DNA of 64,000 nt, from assembly GCF_015706575.1 (NCBI RefSeq), contig NW_024037055.1, positions 14,422,262 to 14,486,261 on the forward strand. Direction: 5' to 3'. The notes beneath the pieces were generated by a model. It was not told the DNA's origin. It worked only from the letters and a program-made list of their open reading frames with translations, and did not search any database. Positions 1 through 10,249 of this stretch are shown here, piece by piece; position 1 is the stretch's first letter, and the number at the start of each line of letters is the position of its first letter. The position numbers and the translations under genes were made by a program. This DNA is from Patiria miniata (Eukaryota > Echinodermata > Asteroidea > Valvatida > Asterinidae).

Positions 1-889
1 CGACCACATGGTTGTCGAAAAACTGGGTGATGAGCGGCGAGTATTTCTTGGACGCCTCGTAATTCCAGATGCCCAGGTTGTACTTTTCGATATACCAGAC
101 GTAATCTTCGTGCCTCTCAAATCCGCCTAGAGTGTAAAAGACGGAGCCAAGGGTGCGCTCGATGCCCGTCTCGACATTGCTGACGATCAGTAGCTGGTAC
201 GCCACCAAAACCTGCCAGATCTCGTTCCCTGCCGAGTTGCCGATGCTCTCGTACAGCCAGTCGATGAAAATCTGGAGGATATCCGTGTAGAAGTTGACCT
301 CGTCGTAGACGGCCGTGTCGGAGCGGGTGACGGACCTGCGGTGGTCCACCAGATGCATCTTGAAATCACTCTTCTCCCGGAAGAAGGGCAGCTCTCTCAG
401 GATACTGGTCTCTACCGGCCAGTCCTGAAGCTCGTCGATGGCGTTGTCGGTTTCCGGGTAGATCTCTGTCAGGAATTTGATATCCTGTGGGCCGATGACA
501 CTGACGTACAGCGCCGTCATGTCGCGCTCCCTTTGCAAGCGGCTGAGCAGGACCCCGATGTCTCGACTGAACCTGATGACGTTGCGGATTTGGATATCCA
601 CGCCGTTACTCTGTGCGATGGCTTGTAGATCCAGGACAGCCAGCACGGCGAGGGAGATAATCGGGACGAGGACAAGTAGGAGAATCTTAGCCAACTGGAT
701 GCGCTTCCCCTTGAGCGTCAGAGGGTTCTCTCGGCATTTGCTGACATCGTTGGAGTGAAGCAGCAACGTACGGACTGACTGGTCCAGCATGGACAGAGAA
801 CCAAACGATGAAAAAGAGCCGGTCACTTTAGGCGGGTCTCTGACCAGCTTGCCCAACAATATGTTGGAATTTTCCGCAGCGGAATCCAT
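1..889 (-). CDS. NIT-domain membrane receptor, probable receptor guanylate cyclase (N-terminal part, runs off the window)
   Basis: Seen: an unbroken minus-strand frame of 296 codons from ATG at 887-889 (context gaaaATGGA) to base 1, with no stop, so the gene continues beyond the edge. Residues 1-66 are polar and Ser-rich. Residues about 67-89 are one hydrophobic helix (KILLLVLVPIISLAVLAVL) preceded by basic residues. From about 105 the protein is helical and amphipathic, with the block LQRERDMTALYVS at 118-130. Family knowledge: an L-Q-x-E-R core followed by small and aromatic residues is typical of NIT (nitrate/nitrite sensing) domains. Several marine invertebrates carry NIT domains outside the membrane of receptor guanylate cyclases. 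Inference: a type II-like start, membrane anchor, extracellular NIT domain, then a second helix and cyclase outside the window. The NIT call is fairly secure; the cyclase part is not visible. The segment is more GC-rich than its surroundings, as expected for coding sequence. Confidence 0.72.
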   Translation of the reverse strand, partial: MDSAAENSNILLGKLVRDPPKVTGSFSSFGSLSMLDQSVRTLLLHSNDVSKCRENPLTLKGKRIQLAKILLLVLVPIISLAVLAVLDLQAIAQSNGVDIQIRNVIRFSRDIGVLLSRLQRERDMTALYVSVIGPQDIKFLTEIYPETDNAIDELQDWPVETSILRELPFFREKSDFKMHLVDHRRSVTRSDTAVYDEVNFYTDILQIFIDWLYESIGNSAGNEIWQVLVAYQLLIVSNVETGIERTLGSVFYTLGGFERHEDYVWYIEKYNLGIWNYEASKKYSPLITQFFDNHVV

Positions 890-968
890 TTTCCAAAAGA
901 TTCAGCGAATGTGCTGTTAAAACTTAACCTGAATTGATGGAAACATCGTAGTTAAGTAATACCACACG

Positions 969-985
969 TCGGAGCTTTTATTTGG
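969..985 (-). promoter_or_regulatory. Possible TATA-like box upstream of the NIT receptor gene
   Basis: On the minus strand the sequence CCAAATAAAAGCTCC lies about 85-95 bases upstream of the ATG at 889. AATAAAAG is an acceptable TATA-like core and would put transcription start near 945, giving a short leader. An alternative reading is that the sequence before the ATG is the end of an intron, because two AG acceptor-like sites (aattcag, ttttaacag) occur between 910 and 935. The sequence does not decide between these. Confidence 0.25.
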
Positions 986-989
986 AGAG

Positions 990-1690
990 ACCTCAGCATC
1001 AGACAGCTTACTATCTTACTGTGGTTGCTTCCTTCTGTGTTTTTGTGTGTGTAATTACATCTGCGTCACGCAACAGCCTGTCCGTCGCAGTGGGAGACGC
1101 TTTGCAGGTTTCTCCCGAGCGCTCATTTAGGACGGGTATTTCTGGTGAAAGTCTCATTAAGCGAATTCATACAGCTTCTTGATCAGATGAAGGCCGACAC
1201 TAGTCCGAAGCCCATCCAATTATACCATATTCAGAGCATTTATTTATGAACAGTTTGAAATTAAGCTACAGTCTTTGTCGAAGTTTCTAGGTCTGTTATA
1301 ATGAATGTGGATAAATAATTGTGGGCGTTATTCTAACATCCAAACTGTAATTTACAGCCATGTTTTGTACTGTGCTCGTGGCATGAAACATTGCATAGTT
1401 TTAACGAAATAACATTAACTAAGACGGTACTGTTTTTTTGTAGTTTGCCTGATGATTCTTAAACCATCTGCTGTAATGGATGAAAATGTTTTGCAACTAG
1501 CTAATTGAATGTGAGGGAAACGTAGTCGTATTGACAGAGACACGTTGTGTGAAAGAACCAAAAAAAATTATATAGTGGTTGTTTCTAGTCAGGTAGCTAA
1601 ACTGGAAAAAGTGATTCTCATAGATAATGACGAAATAAGTAAATAATAATAATTATGTAATATTGGATGGTTTTGAGGGGGATTCAAAAA
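990..1690. other. No recognisable gene: upstream flank of the NIT receptor
   Basis: AT-rich sequence with only short open frames and no repeat or RNA structure that I recognise. It may hold regulatory sequence of the minus-strand gene that starts at 889. Confidence 0.5.
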
Positions 1691-1694
1691 AATA

Positions 1695-1862
1695 TTGACC
1701 TATCGCCGTTTGCGAGTTTGCCACGCCCCTTAGACAACCTTATGAAGTTTTTGTCTCAGATTTTGCGCGTTCCGCGTCCATTTGTTGTATATCATGTAAT
1801 TGGACAATATTTTACAAGCTGCGTCGACGCGATTCTAACGCGATTCTAACGCGATAGGTCAA
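1695..1862. mobile_element. Small inverted-repeat element (MITE), TTGACCTATCGC family, copy 1
   Basis: It begins TTGACCTATCGC and ends GCGATAGGTCAA, a perfect 12-bp terminal inverted repeat around about 168 bp. The right end has the triplication-like string CGCGATTCTAA CGCGATTCTAA CGCGAT. The same element occurs in opposite orientation at 22264-22434, including the shared internal blocks GCCACGCCCCTT and CGCGTTCCGCGTCCA. No coding capacity; mobilised in trans if at all. Confidence 0.7.
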
Positions 1863-2062
1863 TTGCACGAGCTATAAGACTAGTTCAATATTGTTATAGC
1901 GAGTGCAATATATATTCTTGTATACCCCGAAAACAAGCAATCCACCATTATTATTATTTATATAAGGCTGACTATCTTGATCCGCAAGAAATAAAGTTCA
2001 GAACCCAGCCTTTATTTCTCAAATTTCGTTGAATTATCGCGCCGCTCGAAGCTAGTTGTGGC

Positions 2063-2574
2063 CAACCTCGTCCCCAGGGTGTCGAGCAGTACGCGCCCAC
2101 CACTACCTGCTTTCTCACCCTGGTATTGGATCATTTGCATGTGCGAGATTTTGAACACGTATGCAAATGAGGAATAGTCTGGTGCCTGCATGTGCGTTTC
2201 ATTAGCGTTTGTTTTTGTTTGCCGTGTCTGGGGTAAAAACAGCATCAATTTGCCGCGCCCTGAGTTATGAAAACACGATTTTTTTGGGAGATAAAATGTT
2301 ACAATCTGGCCCGCCAGTTGTGTTGTATCACATTTCATATTAATATGAGCAAACTGGAAAGAAAAGGAGTATTATTGAGAAGGTTTGGACGTTATAATTG
2401 CAATGATCTTGAAAACATGTAAGGCACGTTGGAAATAACAACACCAACTACAAGATTTTAATCCATTACTAGCGAATTGTGGTATCGAATCAGGATCCAG
2501 GAAGAAAGTTTCCTATCCAGGGCTTACTATTGGAAACAGGGTTGGAAATAAAGTAAGCACCGGGGACGAGGTTG
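2063..2574. mobile_element. Dispersed inverted-end repeat, CAACCTCGTCCCCAG family, copy 1
   Basis: Left end CAACCTCGTCCCCAGGG and right end CCGGGGACGAGGTTG are inverted repeats of each other. Most of the length, including the blocks CCACCACTACCTGCTTTCTC and GGCTTACTATTGGAAACAGG, is found reverse-complemented at 14153-14606, about three quarters identical by eye. No protein frame is conserved between the copies, so this is a non-autonomous DNA element. Confidence 0.65.
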
Positions 2575-2644
2575 AGTTGTCTGTTGACTGGTTGACTGTG
2601 ACTTTCTACGCTCAAGATTGTGCGGGAACCAGCGAAAATGCCCG

Positions 2645-3060
2645 GATGACTGCAATTCCATTCAATTCAATTCGAAATACTTTATTTATCCTTAAAAAGG
2701 CAATGACATATGGTTGGACAGCTCATTAAAGACACTCAGTAAATTACAAGTCAAGTAAATATAAATACATAAAACTTATATCAATCACAGACATGTCCTG
2801 ATCAATATTAATATAATCCTTATAATATCAATAGTATTGCAGTCATCCGGGTACTTTATTGGCATAATATAATAATGTACAATACGCTGATTTATTTTGA
2901 CCAGTGGAAGCCTGATATAAAAAATAATAAAATATATGATATTACACGTTTTAAAAAGTAGTACAGATTTGAAAGCAAACTTTGGGAGGTGCAACATTAA
3001 CATATTTTGCTTTTGAAAAAAAAAGAGGTATCTCATTGATAATTATATTTAGGCCTGAGG
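2645..3060 (-). mobile_element. Probable 3' end of a LINE-type retroposon
   Basis: Read on the minus strand, the segment ends in a polyadenylation-like AATAAA-rich stretch and then GAATTGAATTGAATGG, a short repeated tail typical of LINEs that end in microsatellite-like repeats. Before it comes AT-rich sequence with an 83-codon frame (3036-2785) without a recognisable domain. The class is inferred from the tail only. Confidence 0.35.
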
Positions 3061-3079
3061 TAGGGGGTTAAATTCATGA

Positions 3080-3290
3080 AGCTACTCAACAAAGAGTACT
3101 ATAGACGAAATGTTTTCTGATCAGTATGTTGTGCATGTTTTCCCCCCACTGTTTTCTCAAAAAGTGTAATATCCATTGAGCTGAAATTTGAACATGTTGG
3201 GCTTGGGACAATTTGCTTTAGAGTGGTGTTATAATTGGAAACGAACACAATTCATGAAAAGCAAAGGATCTCATTCTTCTATTAAGTCTA
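3080..3290. mobile_element. Truncated copy of the TTAA-flanked repeat also at 17693 and 39642
   Basis: The blocks TTGTGCATGTTTTCCCCCCA, AAAGTGTAATATCCA, GAGCTGAAATTTGAA and GAAAAGCAAAGGATC align in order with 17960-18112 and 39850-40010. The left end and its TTAA are missing here, so this is a partial copy. Confidence 0.6.
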
Positions 3291-3299
3291 ACAGAATCC

Positions 3300-3865
3300 G
3301 ATTATAAAAGCCAAAAGCAGTGTTTCCGAAACGCGCAACAACGAAATTTTTCTTAACAGTCTGAATTGATTTCACAAGCCCTTTACTTATATTCATGAAG
3401 CAACGTTACATACAAATGGAAAATAAAGACTTTCTATCGAGCCAGGTTTTTGTACACAATAAACTCTGAATGCAACTCAAGTCTCGGTAATGTTTACAAC
3501 CAGCTGAGGCCATGTCCACTGATGCGTAACTCTATCCTGGGATTTTTTTGGTTGAGCTTTTTGTTTATCGTGTAGCAGTATAAGAGGAAGTCATTTGATC
3601 GCTAGACCAGGCGTGGATATAGTAGGCTAAATGCGGTGTGTAGAAAAAAAGGACGTTAATTGTCATTCCGGTGAAGTTGATTCATTTTCAAGATACAGTG
3701 GTACGGCTTCCCATTATAGGGACAAACTAGCCATCCTGTTCCATAATTGCCGGCTCACGCTTCCGATGAAGGAGCACACTCACTGTTGATTTATTATTAT
3801 TTTTGTTTGCAGTGCGAGTGGGTTTAATCATTGCTCATGATTAAACTCATGGATGGTTTACTAGC
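3300..3865. other. No recognisable feature
   Basis: Unique-looking AT-rich sequence; no open frame, repeat or RNA that I recognise. Confidence 0.45.
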
Positions 3866-3869
3866 ATCT

Positions 3870-3988
3870 CGGTTCACTTCCAAATTCAACATGGCGGCGA
3901 ATGTTGGCTGATATTTTCGTAGACGGACTGTTGTTTTATCACCTGTTACTTCATGGTGTTCTTCGTATATGCCAGTGTGTGTATTTTG
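3870..3988 (+). promoter_or_regulatory. Possible promoter and first exon with YY1-like ATGGCGGCG motif
   Basis: AACATGGCGGCGA at 3888-3900 matches the YY1 consensus (AANATGGCGGC) often found just downstream of animal transcription starts. Its ATG opens only a six-codon frame (MAANVG, stop), so it would be a leader exon. A consensus splice donor, TTTTG/GTAAGT, follows at 3988/3989. No downstream exon could be identified, so this rests on two motifs. Confidence 0.3.
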
Positions 3989-4202
3989 GTAAGTCAAATA
4001 CTTAAAGACTTCCAGTAGAGTGTAGACTAAAGAAATTTCAAATTGCCATCGAAACCGAAGGCCTGTGTTTTGTTGAGAGGATTAAAAAAAAAAAGGAAAA
4101 GGTCCTCAGTTCACCCAGTGCAAGCACTGAAATCCTCGGTTTCAATGCTAATTTAACATTCCTCAATATTTTCCTATTGTTTTCACATAAAAGTGTTATG
4201 GT

Positions 4203-4346
4203 ACGCCTAACTTTTGTAACCCCATTGTGACGTCTAACGTTTGTAACGTTATATAATGTTAACGCCCAACGTTTGTAACGCCTTACACTAAGACCTATAC
4301 ATTTGTAACGCCTAACATTGGTAAGACCTAACGTTTGTAACGCGTA
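4203..4346. repeat. Minisatellite, consensus CGCCTAACGTTTGTAACG
   Basis: Five imperfect copies of an acgcctaacgtttgtaac core occur at intervals of about 30-33 bases, separated by ccttacactaa-like spacers. The copies differ by a few substitutions each. No terminal inverted repeats were seen around it. Confidence 0.7.
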
Positions 4347-4569
4347 AATACAGATTGCTCCTCACACAATCAGCAGTCGACAGTGCACCTACCATACATT
4401 AACCTAACTTTTATGGCGAGAAATCAGAAGGGTGTATTCATTTCGGCATTAATTGGACAAAACGGATATATTCAATATTCGATTTTCGAGTTATCAATTC
4501 TTATATTCTAAAGCTTCTTTCATAATCTTGGAGTCTTCAACAGTGGAAAAGAGTATTTTACCACGAAGG

Positions 4570-4877
4570 CATTGGCGTCGCAAAGAGGGGCAAGGGGGGT
4601 GCTTGCCCCCCCCCCCCGAAAAGCAAAAGAGGGGGAAAAAGAGGGGAAAAGAAAAGAAAAGAAATAAGACGAGGTGCGAAGTCATAGTGCTGTTAATTTA
4701 ATGCATATTTAACAACATGGGCATCCGCAGGGGTACGGTGTCAATGGGGGTAGGTGGGCAAATGTCCCCGCCCACCCTAAAGATATGATAAATTGAGAAT
4801 ATGCCAGAGAAAGTACAAGGATTTGGGGAAATAAAGTGATTTGCCCTCCTCTAAAAAAAATCCTGGCTACGCCCATG
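4570..4877. mobile_element. hAT-like MITE, CATGGGCGTCGC family, copy 1 (degenerate)
   Basis: The ends cattggcgtcgc and ctggctacgcccatg are imperfect copies of the CATGGGCGTCGC terminal repeat seen intact at 18113-18418. The interior has the same order: a G-run/C-run pair, a purine-only stretch, GAGGTGCGAAGTCA, then ATCCTGGCTACGCC. No clear target duplication remains. Confidence 0.65.
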
Positions 4878-4879
4878 TA

Positions 4880-5400
4880 TGACGGTTAAAAGTGAAAGAT
4901 AGAATTTTCAACCTTTTAGTGTTCCGTACAAGTTCGAACAAACAAAATTATGTTTAAGATTTGCGCGTAAGGCTATGAACCGTTTGTTCTTTATAGCGCC
5001 CTCTCGTGAGTTCAATGAAAACATAAAGTTTTGCCGCTACGCGGCATTGTACTGCATTCCGAATCAAAGTTGACAAACAAATGGCCACTTGGTGAATAGT
5101 TCAGAGGAGTATTTACGTTCCGTATAATGATGTTTATAGAGCTGTATTATTATTATGATTTGTGCACACACAAGTGAAATGTATTTTGCCGAGAATGACG
5201 AACGTTCAAGTTTGTGACGTCAAAGTGATTTTATCAAAGGTGCCAAAATATTAAAAACACAGAACGAAAACTTGTCCGTCTCACGTGTGCCCCTTTTTAT
5301 CCTTAAAGAAGGCTTATCTTTGATATTTTTTATCATAGAGTTATACAATTTAACACTGTAATAAAATGTATGTTTATCATCTCATCAAATAGACTACGCG
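4880..5400. other. No recognisable feature
   Basis: AT-rich, short frames only, no repeat matched elsewhere in the window. Confidence 0.4.
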
Positions 5401-5591
5401 TGCGTTTCTCCCACATTAGCGAAGCACGCGCACGCGCGCACCCATCCTTTGCAACTGCGTTGCACACACTTTTAAACGCAGGCCATTCACTACAACGCAG
5501 TTGTGCACGTTTTTGACGTTTTGCTGGTCAGAAAACGCCATAATGGTAGACTTCCATAGCCTCACAATGCAACGGGGAGCTGCAGAAGACA

Positions 5592-5846
5592 CTATGCCGA
5601 GCACGAGCGTAATTTTAACCCGATGTAAGCAAAGATCTGACCCGCTTCTCTGACGTGAAGCTCCGAAGTTTGCCTGCTTTCCGCTGTCAAAATTGAAGAG
5701 TAAGATACTCTCTGAGATGATTGAGATGTCGTCTGCTTATCGCTAAAGGTATTATACAACATTAGCCCAGGTTGGACGACATCTTCATTGCAAGTACGAC
5801 TGAAACGTAGGGAGGTAAGGGAGTCCACCTGGGCTATATACAGCAT
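5592..5846 (-). other. Unrecognised 84-codon frame
   Basis: An open frame with several polar, Ser/Thr-rich segments and no domain that I recognise. The part reading SRTCNEDVVQPGL overlaps a sequence (5763-5802) found again at 29440-29477, which suggests that the frame is part of a dispersed repeat and not a gene. The neighbouring stretch 5395-5460 is CpG-rich. Confidence 0.25.
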
Positions 5847-5915
5847 AATTTATGCTTTTGTAGTAATTTTCAGAAACGGATGGATTTTGGGTTAGTATTT
5901 TATAGCAAATGTCGT

Positions 5916-6064
5916 TCCACTGACCTGTTTAAAGTTTTGTGTTCATGGATGCTGGAAAAACCAAGAAATAAATGCTGTTCTTGCAGTCTGGTTCCCTGAC
6001 CCTACCTTAGACGAAACGGGGAATTAACAGATGTCGGGGAATCGTCAGGTCAGGGAACCAGACT
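5916..6064. repeat. Dispersed repeat with an internal 17-bp inverted repeat
   Basis: 5916-5998 (GACCTGTTTAAAGTTTTGTG, GATGCTGGAAAA, GTCTGGTTCCCTGA) reappears reverse-complemented at 9029-9115. Downstream, AGTCTGGTTCCCTGACC (5985-6001) and GGTCAGGGAACCAGACT (6048-6064) are perfect inverted repeats 46 bases apart. A similar AGTCTGGTTCCCT end lies near 19977. Confidence 0.6.
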
Positions 6065-6069
6065 AGCTG

Positions 6070-6815
6070 GGTTGCACCCATTTACGGATGTGTTACCGAT
6101 TGCAAACAAAATTTAGTTTCACCAACTAAATTTGGTAAATTCGGCCGACCATCGTTGGAAATTGATACAAAAATTTCACTTTTCTTGGAAATGAGAGCAC
6201 ACAGGTGCAATAATTTCACAGGATGCTTGAGACTATTATTCACTTAGGCTACAGTCAAGAAAGGTATTTCACAATAATTTGGTAGTTTTGTTTTTTGATG
6301 TTTGCGAATGTTGTATATTAACCTTTGAGCGATGCAAACGAAGTCGTGAAAACGTTCAACCAATGAAACAAATATTAAACAATCGGAGTGCTGATATTTT
6401 TTTTAACGTGCAGGTGAAACCATAAACAACTGTGCTGATGAAATTTTACTTAGGTTTGCAGGTATGTCAACCTGGGAAAATAAAGGCAACTATTTTAAGT
6501 ATTGAATGGAATACTTTTCAGGAATGATTTTTACTCGAGAACCGGAGAGTTTCTGTTAGCTCAGGATGTAATAATATTACTCAGTAAAAAATAATACATT
6601 GAATTCAGCGGTGATATAACTACAGCTAGTGTACATAGTTATTATTACAATTGCTGTTTTCTAACTTTTAGATCCAGCATATTGATGAGCACAGCTACAA
6701 TTTCCATTGCACTTGTCATGTTGTGCACATAATGCTATTTTATCAGAAAAGAGTTAAGCTGAAATAAACTCTGTTCGCAAAATTATAGTTTGCTGCTTGC
6801 CAAAACGGTTTATGC
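6070..6815. other. No recognisable feature
   Basis: AT-rich sequence without frames longer than background and without a repeat matched elsewhere. Confidence 0.4.
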
Positions 6816-6821
6816 CTGTAA

Positions 6822-7204
6822 GGCCAAAAAAAAAAAAATATTCGGTCTCTGGTCAGACCAAAGTTCCGGAATTGACGCGGCCACGCGGCTTTTTTTTTTT
6901 TTTTTTTTTTTTTCTTTTTTCTTCAAGCTTGGATTGTACAGACAAGGTGGGTACTATTTTGCTTTTTTGGTGTCCTCATGTACATTGGTGTCCTCCATAA
7001 TTTGCCTTGGTGCTTTTGATCATTTGCCTTGGTGCAATTTCCCATTCCTTGGTGCTCTTTGGTAAAAAAAAAAATGAGGAGGTGCGGAAATAGAGGGCGC
7101 TGTTGGAGCTACCGCGGAACATTTTTGGAAAAAAAAAAGATCGACGCGCATGATTAAAATCGACGCGCGCGCTGACCAGAGACCGACTTATTTTTTGGGG
7201 GGCC
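6822..7204. mobile_element. PIF/Harbinger-like MITE with TAA target duplication
   Basis: The left end GGCC(A)n ... TTCGGTCTCTGGTCAG and the right end CTGACCAGAGACCGA ... GGGGGGCC are inverted repeats of about 35 bp. They are flanked on both sides by TAA (6819-6821 and 7205-7207). A 3-bp TWA duplication with GG-starting ends fits PIF/Harbinger; this is family knowledge. The interior holds a long T run (6891-6913) and a short repeated ATCGACGCGC motif. No transposase. Confidence 0.65.
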
Positions 7205-7391
7205 TAATCAATCATTCGCTTGAAATCTCACCTGTATAAATTGCCTCCCAGTGGTTTATTTTATCAGAACTCCAAACAAATCATTACTCTTAAAACATAA
7301 ATAAACACCGTTAATATGGATTTTTCTATAGCTTGTTATGAACATGTGTATGGAAATATACTCTTACTAACAAAATATTGACACAGATTGA

Positions 7392-7861
7392 ATGATCGTA
7401 TTGTGGATCGGTGATGACCTAATTACTCAAGGACTTACTGGGGCAATGACCAATGTTCGAGTGTTTGATGTACGTCGACCGTTTACGTTACTGACATGCT
7501 ATACAGTCTCCCCTTCAGTCACTGCACCCGCGAATTGCTCGAAATCCAATCCGCAATTTACCGGTAATGCGATGCCGAAATTCTCCTGTCAATTTTTGCG
7601 GCCTATATTTCATCCGTGTCTTCTCTAGTGGCAAAATATACCGGGGAAACTCATCAAGTCTCATCCCGGGGCTATAAACGAGAATTACACATCTGTGGTC
7701 TCTATTCCCCCTTATTTGCCAGGACCATCTTCGGTCTTTCCTATACTAGTACGAAGAAGACGGGATCGGATGGTTTAGCATGTTACGCGGACACTACCGG
7801 AGAAGGATCTAATTTTGCCGGCGTCGTCGTCGGGGGCAAGCGTGTGTCGGCGTGGCAATAG
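7392..7861 (+). other. CpG-rich patch with two overlapping unrecognised frames
   Basis: Frames 7392-7628 (78 codons) and 7616-7861 (81 codons) lie in a patch richer in GC and CpG than its surroundings, ending GTCGTCGTCGGGGGC. Neither translation matches a family that I know, and no consensus splice sites flank them convincingly. It could be an exon, a CpG island or an old repeat. Confidence 0.2.
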
Positions 7862-8237
7862 CCCGGCACTAGTCGCCGTAATGTTGGGAGCCAGCAGGCT
7901 CTAATGAAATGATTATCGGCGTTGCTTATCCGAGCATGGAGTCATAAAAACAATTCAAAGTTTCCGCCTGTGTCAGCGGAGCACACTTCCTACATCGATC
8001 TTGAACAGTATACAAACCAGACCCTACTTGACTTTTGGGGTCAAAAACTGCTTAAGGCACCGTAGTCGGGTCATGTAATGTGAAGGATGTTAGAGGTTAC
8101 TCCTTTTTAATTTATACAGATCAGCATTTCAAGTCGACTGTTGTGAAATTGATCCCGTTCACCACTGATCAGTTCTTCTGCACGTCTAACTTGGGTAAGT
8201 TAAACTTTCTCTATCTACCTTTTGTACACATTTTGTA

Positions 8238-8497
8238 ACAAATTTTGGTCCCCCAAAAAGTGGGTCCAAAACTACGGCGATGTGTTCGGGGCCCGCTTAA
8301 GGGACCTGAAACTTTTTTTGGATTGTAGATGCTCTGTGGTGCGATCTAAGGGGATTTCTGACCACTTTAACCAAATTTTGTTGAGGAAAATATGTCTGCC
8401 TTTATTGCGACGTCACTTAAAAAAGAAGAAGCTGGGTTCTTTTTTTTTGGGGGGGGGGGGGGGCATGGCCCCTGTTGGCTCCCCTGGATCCGTCCTA
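8238..8497. mobile_element. hAT-like MITE, AAGGGCGGATCC family, truncated copy
   Basis: This is the reverse complement of the interior and right end of 28030-28327. Shared blocks are TTTTGGTCCCCCAAAAA, GGGCCCGCTTAAGGG, GATGCTCTGTGGTGCGATCT and GACGTCACTTAAAA. It ends at GGATCCGTCCTAA, a diverged terminal repeat; the other end is lost. Confidence 0.65.
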
Positions 8498-8499
8498 AT

Positions 8500-9025
8500 T
8501 GGTCTAGACTAGTGTCTCTCATGAAGTTGTTTTAAGTTAAGCTCAAATCTCCACTTTTTCTTTAAATAAAACATGAACAGATGCATAGATAAAAAGCTTG
8601 TTGACATTATTAATAACGGTTTTTTGCTTTCAAAGCTGTTGTATTTATAAAAGAACATTGAGGGACTCCTGATACAATTCAAGATCGTGGAATATTTGTA
8701 CTTGTGAAATGTCCCCAGTGTACGAACTGTGGTCTGATTTTAATGTGTTGTATTACTTGAGCAGTGGTCATATGAATACCAGATGGTGATCCTCATTGCC
8801 GCGGTTAACGTATATACCATAAATATGTTAATCCTCGTACGTGGTGTGTCCTGTAGCCATCAATAACGTCAGCCCTAGTAATCATTATGGTTGTAACTTC
8901 CTCATTCTAAAAACCTTTACAAGTGGAAGTTATTTCTCTCCCACCAGGTAGAGTCACAAGTCGTCATGCGTATGCTTAATCACGTGATTGTCTTGTGATC
9001 AGAGGTGATTTTTGATAAGAATTAA
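8500..9025. other. No recognisable feature
   Basis: Non-repetitive AT-rich DNA; no open frame above background. Confidence 0.4.
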
Positions 9026-9028
9026 TTA

Positions 9029-9115
9029 AGGGAACCAGACTACAAGAACGGCATTTTGGTCTTGTATTTTCCAGCATCTGTGGACACAAAACTTTAAACC
9101 AGTCAGTGTAACAAT
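9029..9115. repeat. Second copy of the dispersed repeat at 5916-5998, reversed
   Basis: ACCAGACTACAAGAACGGCA through CTTTAAACCAGTCAG aligns with the reverse complement of 5916-5998. Both are next to a GGGAACCAGACT motif. Confidence 0.6.
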
Positions 9116-9568
9116 ATTTGCAATTCAAAACTATGCTCAATAAATCCACCCATTTCTAAAAATCCACCCACAAGCAAATTTTGTACATTACCTTTAAAGT
9201 CCAACAATTGTTGATATTTGTTTATAGAGTATAAGAATTGATAACTGGTCATAGCGCCCCAGTGTCTGTTTAGCCTATGGGCGTTATTAAAGAGTCGGCC
9301 ATATTGAATTGAAAGTGAGGTAAAATCTTCATTTTTGGAGCTTGCGAAGAGAAATGAAAGCAAGTAAAGTACTAATTAGTTCAAGAATGCTTCAATGACT
9401 AAATTAAAATTTGTAATTAAACATTCCCTAATGTGTTAAGCCAGATTAAAAAAAGGACAGTAAAACAAGGCTGCATAAATAGTCTGGCGCCATCGCATTC
9501 AACTGTTAACAATATGCAATACATTGAGGGAACTCGACAAAATTGTGAATAAGGTCCATTTCGCTCCA

Positions 9569-10245
9569 CTACAGGAGGAAAGCCTCTTCACCAATTTTCC
9601 ATCTCACTCTATCTTGAGCTGTCTGTTGCCATGCAATGCCACTATGTGTTGTTAGTCCATCCCTCCATCTTCCGTTTTGTCTCCCTCTTTTCCTGGTTTG
9701 GTTTCTTGGAGTCCAGTCGGTGGTTTTGCATGTCCACCGGTTGTCATACCTCCTTGCCAGATGAACTGCCCACCTCCACCTTTGATTTAATGGTCTTAAC
9801 AATGTCCTGCACTCCTGATTTCTTTCTTAGATCCTCATTTCTAGTCACCCTGTCCTTTGTTACTCCTATCATTATTCTTTTCATAGCCCTCTCTGTCACC
9901 CTTAGTTTTTTTCTCTAGGCGTTTGTTGGTAGTCCATGTCTCGGCACCATTTGATAGGACAGGTAGGATTCATTTATCGAATACCTGCCTTTTTAGGGTA
10001 TAGGAAGGGTGTGGTCTCGAAAGATGTAGCTGAGTGTGCCAAACTTCACCCAACCTAACTGGATTCTTCAATTTATCTCCTCCCCAGTATCATTGTTGAT
10101 GTCTTCTTTCCCAGATAGATGTAATGGTCTTCTGTCTCCAAATCTTTTTCCTGAACTGCTATTTTGAAGTTTTGACTATTGCTACTCATCATGACCTTTG
10201 TTTTCTTGATGTTCATGTTAAAAGGCACCCCAGTGTATTGCTGAT
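9569..10245 (-). pseudogene. Decayed LINE reverse transcriptase C-terminal fragment, RTE-like
   Basis: Minus-strand translations in more than one frame give, in order, NIKKTKVM (10210), YIYLGK (about 10100), ETWTTNKRLEKK, RVTERAMKRIMIGVTK, RNEDLRKKSGVQDIV, then RWRWAVHLARRYDNRWTCKT and a final TQDRVRWK-like block ending at the stop at 9569. This is the usual order at the end of ORF2 in RTE/BovB-type non-LTR elements, including the hallmark W-x-G/V-H-x-A-R-R-x-D-x-R-W segment. Frameshifts and stops (for instance near 10090 and 9770) break it, and the catalytic YADD region is absent, so it is a dead 5'-truncated copy. Clade assignment is from memory of the family. Confidence 0.75.
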
Positions 10246-10249
10246 CAAA

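Noticed and set aside
187..758. Plus and minus frames inside 1-889
   Set aside because: Shadows of the minus-strand NIT receptor, whose frame is longer and has a membrane helix and the LQRERD motif.
9631..9918. Plus-strand 95-codon hydrophobic frame
   Set aside because: It is the antisense of the decayed LINE reverse transcriptase.
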